NCBI GenBank assembly: GCA_003331005.1 | Contig: QENC01000002.1 | Coordinates: 1 to 64,000, forward strand | Length of the DNA: 64,000 nt | From: Candidatus Tokpelaia sp. JSC085 | Lineage (GTDB): Bacteria; Pseudomonadota; Alphaproteobacteria; Rhizobiales; Rhizobiaceae | Direction: 5' to 3' | Shown here: piece after piece, positions 62,276-64,000 of the stretch | How the letters are laid out: the number at the start of each line of letters is the position of its first letter | Numbering within the stretch: the stretch's first letter is position 1 | Position numbers and translations under genes: made by a program | Notes under the pieces: model-generated | Databases searched by the model: none | Seen by the model: the letters and a program-made list of their open reading frames with translations, nothing else | What the model was told of the DNA's origin: nothing

Positions 62276-62737
62276 ATGAAACTCAATGAACTAAGAGATC
62301 GACATGGAGCAACTAAAACCCGAAAACGTGTTGGTCGTGGTATCGGTTCCGGGCGTGGGAAAACATCTGGGCGTGGTGTTAAAGGACAAAAATCCCGTTC
62401 AGGTGCAGCTATAGGTGGTTTTGAGGGCGGTCAGATGCCAATCTACCGACGCTTGCCGAAACGTGGTTTTAACAATCTTTCTTCGAAAGATTTTAACATT
62501 GTGTCGCTTGGCCGTATTCAGGCTGCTATTGATAGTGGCAAGCTGGATAATACAAAGAGAGTGACTGTTGAGTCACTCAGGGAAGCTAGGGTGATTCGTC
62601 GTGTAAAAAACGGTGTTCGCCTTTTGTCGGATGGTGAATTAAATAACAAGGTTACGTTTGAAATCTCCGGGGCTTCCAGAACAGCGGTAGTTAAGGTTGA
62701 AAAAGTTGGTGGGTCTGTCTTTTTTACTGCAAAATAA
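62276..62737 (+). CDS. rplO: 50S ribosomal protein L15
   Basis: 153 residues. [62 protein letters not shown], and C-terminal [24 protein letters not shown]. The ATG at 62276 follows GGGAG; upstream open codons overlap rpmD and are rejected. Confidence 0.97.
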   Translation: MKLNELRDRHGATKTRKRVGRGIGSGRGKTSGRGVKGQKSRSGAAIGGFEGGQMPIYRRLPKRGFNNLSSKDFNIVSLGRIQAAIDSGKLDNTKRVTVESLREARVIRRVKNGVRLLSDGELNNKVTFEISGASRTAVVKVEKVGGSVFFTAK

Positions 62738-62870
62738 CGTGTTTTTTGATGATTGGCTTTGGCTTTTGCATTTGGAAGATTGGAAGATTAGTCGCGCTCT
62801 GTCTAAGAGTGTAGGTGGTCAATCAGTTGAATGATTGTCTTCTAGGATATGAGAAGACAGGAGAAAATAC

Positions 62871-64000
62871 ATGGCCTCAGCTGCTGAGCAATTTGCATCG
62901 AATTTAAATTTTTTGGCATTTGCACAAGCCAGTGATCTTAAAAGGCGTCTCTGGTTTACGATGGGTGCATTGCTGGTTTATCGTTTAGGAACTTATATTC
63001 CCATGCCGGGTATCGATGCAGAGGCTTTAAGGCAGTCATTTAACACACATTCATCCGGTGTTTTTGGCGTATTTAATATGTTTGCTGGTGGTGCTGTCGG
63101 CCGCATGGCAATCTTTGCATTAGGTATCATGCCTTATATTTCTGCATCAATTGTTATCCAATTACTGACTGTTGTGATTCCTTCTCTAGAAAATTTAAAA
63201 AAAGAAGGAGAAACAGGGCGAAAAATCATCAATCAATATATCCGCTATGGAACAGTGTTTTTGGCCATGTTTCAAGCCTATGGGATTAGTATAGGACTTG
63301 AGTCCAGCAATGATATTGTCTCAAATCCTGGTTGGTATTTTCGCTTCAGTGCTGTTGTTACATTAGTAGGTGGAACGATGTTTCTAATGTGGCTGGGTGA
63401 ACAGATTACTTCACGAGGTGTAGGAAATGGTACTTCATTGATTATTTTTTCTGGCATCGTTGCGGGATTACCCCTAGCTATTTTTAATATGTTGGAACTA
63501 AGTAGTCAGGGACAGTTGGCACCAGTGCTTGTTATCGGTATTTTTATACTTGCAGTCTCACTCATTGCTGTCATCGTTTTTATTGAACGGGCACAACGGC
63601 GTATTCTGGTACAATATCCCAAAAGGCAGGTAGGGAATCGTCTGTTCCAGAGAGATACTTCGCATCTCCCGCTTAAGCTCAACACTGCTGGTGTCATTCC
63701 GCCAATATTCGCTTCATCTCTTTTGCTGTTGCCTACGACAATCGGTAATTTTTCACAGAATTTATCTGATTGGTCTCTGAGCATTGTAAATGCCTTGAGT
63801 CACGGTCATCCGATCTATATGCTCCTCTATGCCATGTTAATGGTTTTCTTTTGCTTCTTCTATACAGCGATAGTGTTTAATTCTAAGGATACAGCTGATC
63901 AACTTAAAAAGCATGGTGGATTTGTTCCTGGCATTCGCCCTGGTGAGCGGACAGCTGAATATATTGATTTTGTCTTAATGCGCATCACCGTTATCGGTGC
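62871..64000 (+). CDS. secY: preprotein translocase subunit SecY (runs off the right edge)
   Basis: The first 376 residues of the SecYEG channel protein. Starts MASAAEQFASNLNFLAFAQASDLKRRLWFTMGALLVYRLGTYIPMPGID, then FNMFAGGAVGRMAIFALGIMPYISASIVIQLL (TM2 and plug side), WLGEQITSRGVGNGTSLIIFSGI, ERAQRRILVQYPKRQVG, PLKLNTAGVIPPIFASSL, and FNSKDTADQLKKHGGFVPGIRPGERTAEYID. ATG at 62871 follows AGGAGA, 133 bases after rplO. About seven or eight of ten membrane segments lie inside the window; the 3' end is outside it. Confidence 0.97.
   Translation, partial: MASAAEQFASNLNFLAFAQASDLKRRLWFTMGALLVYRLGTYIPMPGIDAEALRQSFNTHSSGVFGVFNMFAGGAVGRMAIFALGIMPYISASIVIQLLTVVIPSLENLKKEGETGRKIINQYIRYGTVFLAMFQAYGISIGLESSNDIVSNPGWYFRFSAVVTLVGGTMFLMWLGEQITSRGVGNGTSLIIFSGIVAGLPLAIFNMLELSSQGQLAPVLVIGIFILAVSLIAVIVFIERAQRRILVQYPKRQVGNRLFQRDTSHLPLKLNTAGVIPPIFASSLLLLPTTIGNFSQNLSDWSLSIVNALSHGHPIYMLLYAMLMVFFCFFYTAIVFNSKDTADQLKKHGGFVPGIRPGERTAEYIDFVLMRITVIG

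Overview
The window is a chromosome segment of an alphaproteobacterium. The evidence is a circularly permuted two-piece tmRNA with an alphaproteobacterial-type tag (ANDNYAEARLAA), an SspB with the alphaproteobacterial C-terminal ClpX-binding motif, the lptC-lptA-lptB order, a DksA of the alphaproteobacterial type, purM-purN followed by a PerM-type gene, two tuf genes, and the style of the ribosomal proteins. Long AT-rich gaps and several genes broken in ways that still leave recognisable protein fragments suggest a genome undergoing reduction, as in a symbiont. Pathways for branched-chain amino acids, pantothenate, the thiamin pyrimidine and methionine are nevertheless retained. The species cannot be named from the sequence.

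Layout. 0-5.3 kb: the 5' end of one tuf gene, rpmG (L33), purN-purM, a PerM/AI-2E family gene, tRNA-Pro, tRNA-Arg and sspB. 5.5-9.8 kb: permuted tmRNA, thyA-folA and hflK-hflC. 10-13.7 kb: glk, a long gap, an fzlA-like pseudogene and uppP. 13.8-19.3 kb: thiC, panB, panC and ilvA. 19.5-29.1 kb: a DEAD-box helicase, gdhA, dusA, an Lrp regulator, serB/miaA sharing their start region, and ilvB-ilvH behind a probable attenuator whose leader peptide is rich in Ile, Leu and Val. 29.1-32.5 kb: dnaJ and dnaK, with an RpoH-like promoter.

32.7-41.7 kb is the most unusual part. The ancestral order lptC-lptA-lptB-(rpoN)-hpf-ptsN appears interrupted. Remnants of ptsN and hpf lie on one side and the intact lpt genes on the other. 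Between them are nnrD, metE and a zinc alcohol dehydrogenase, a GC-rich palindromic block, and a decayed TrfA-family plasmid replication initiator. I read this as an integrated and decaying plasmid that brought metE and its neighbours; rpoN is not visible here.

41.9-48.6 kb: an unusual ihfB, a SAM-dependent methyltransferase, two SpoU-family RNA methyltransferases, lspA, gst, dksA, three tRNAs (Arg-CCG, Gly-TCC, Tyr-GTA) and xthA. 48.9-64 kb: the continuous str-S10-spc ribosomal cluster, from rpsL to a secY that runs off the right edge. Many genes overlap or are a few bases apart, so it is probably transcribed as long units.
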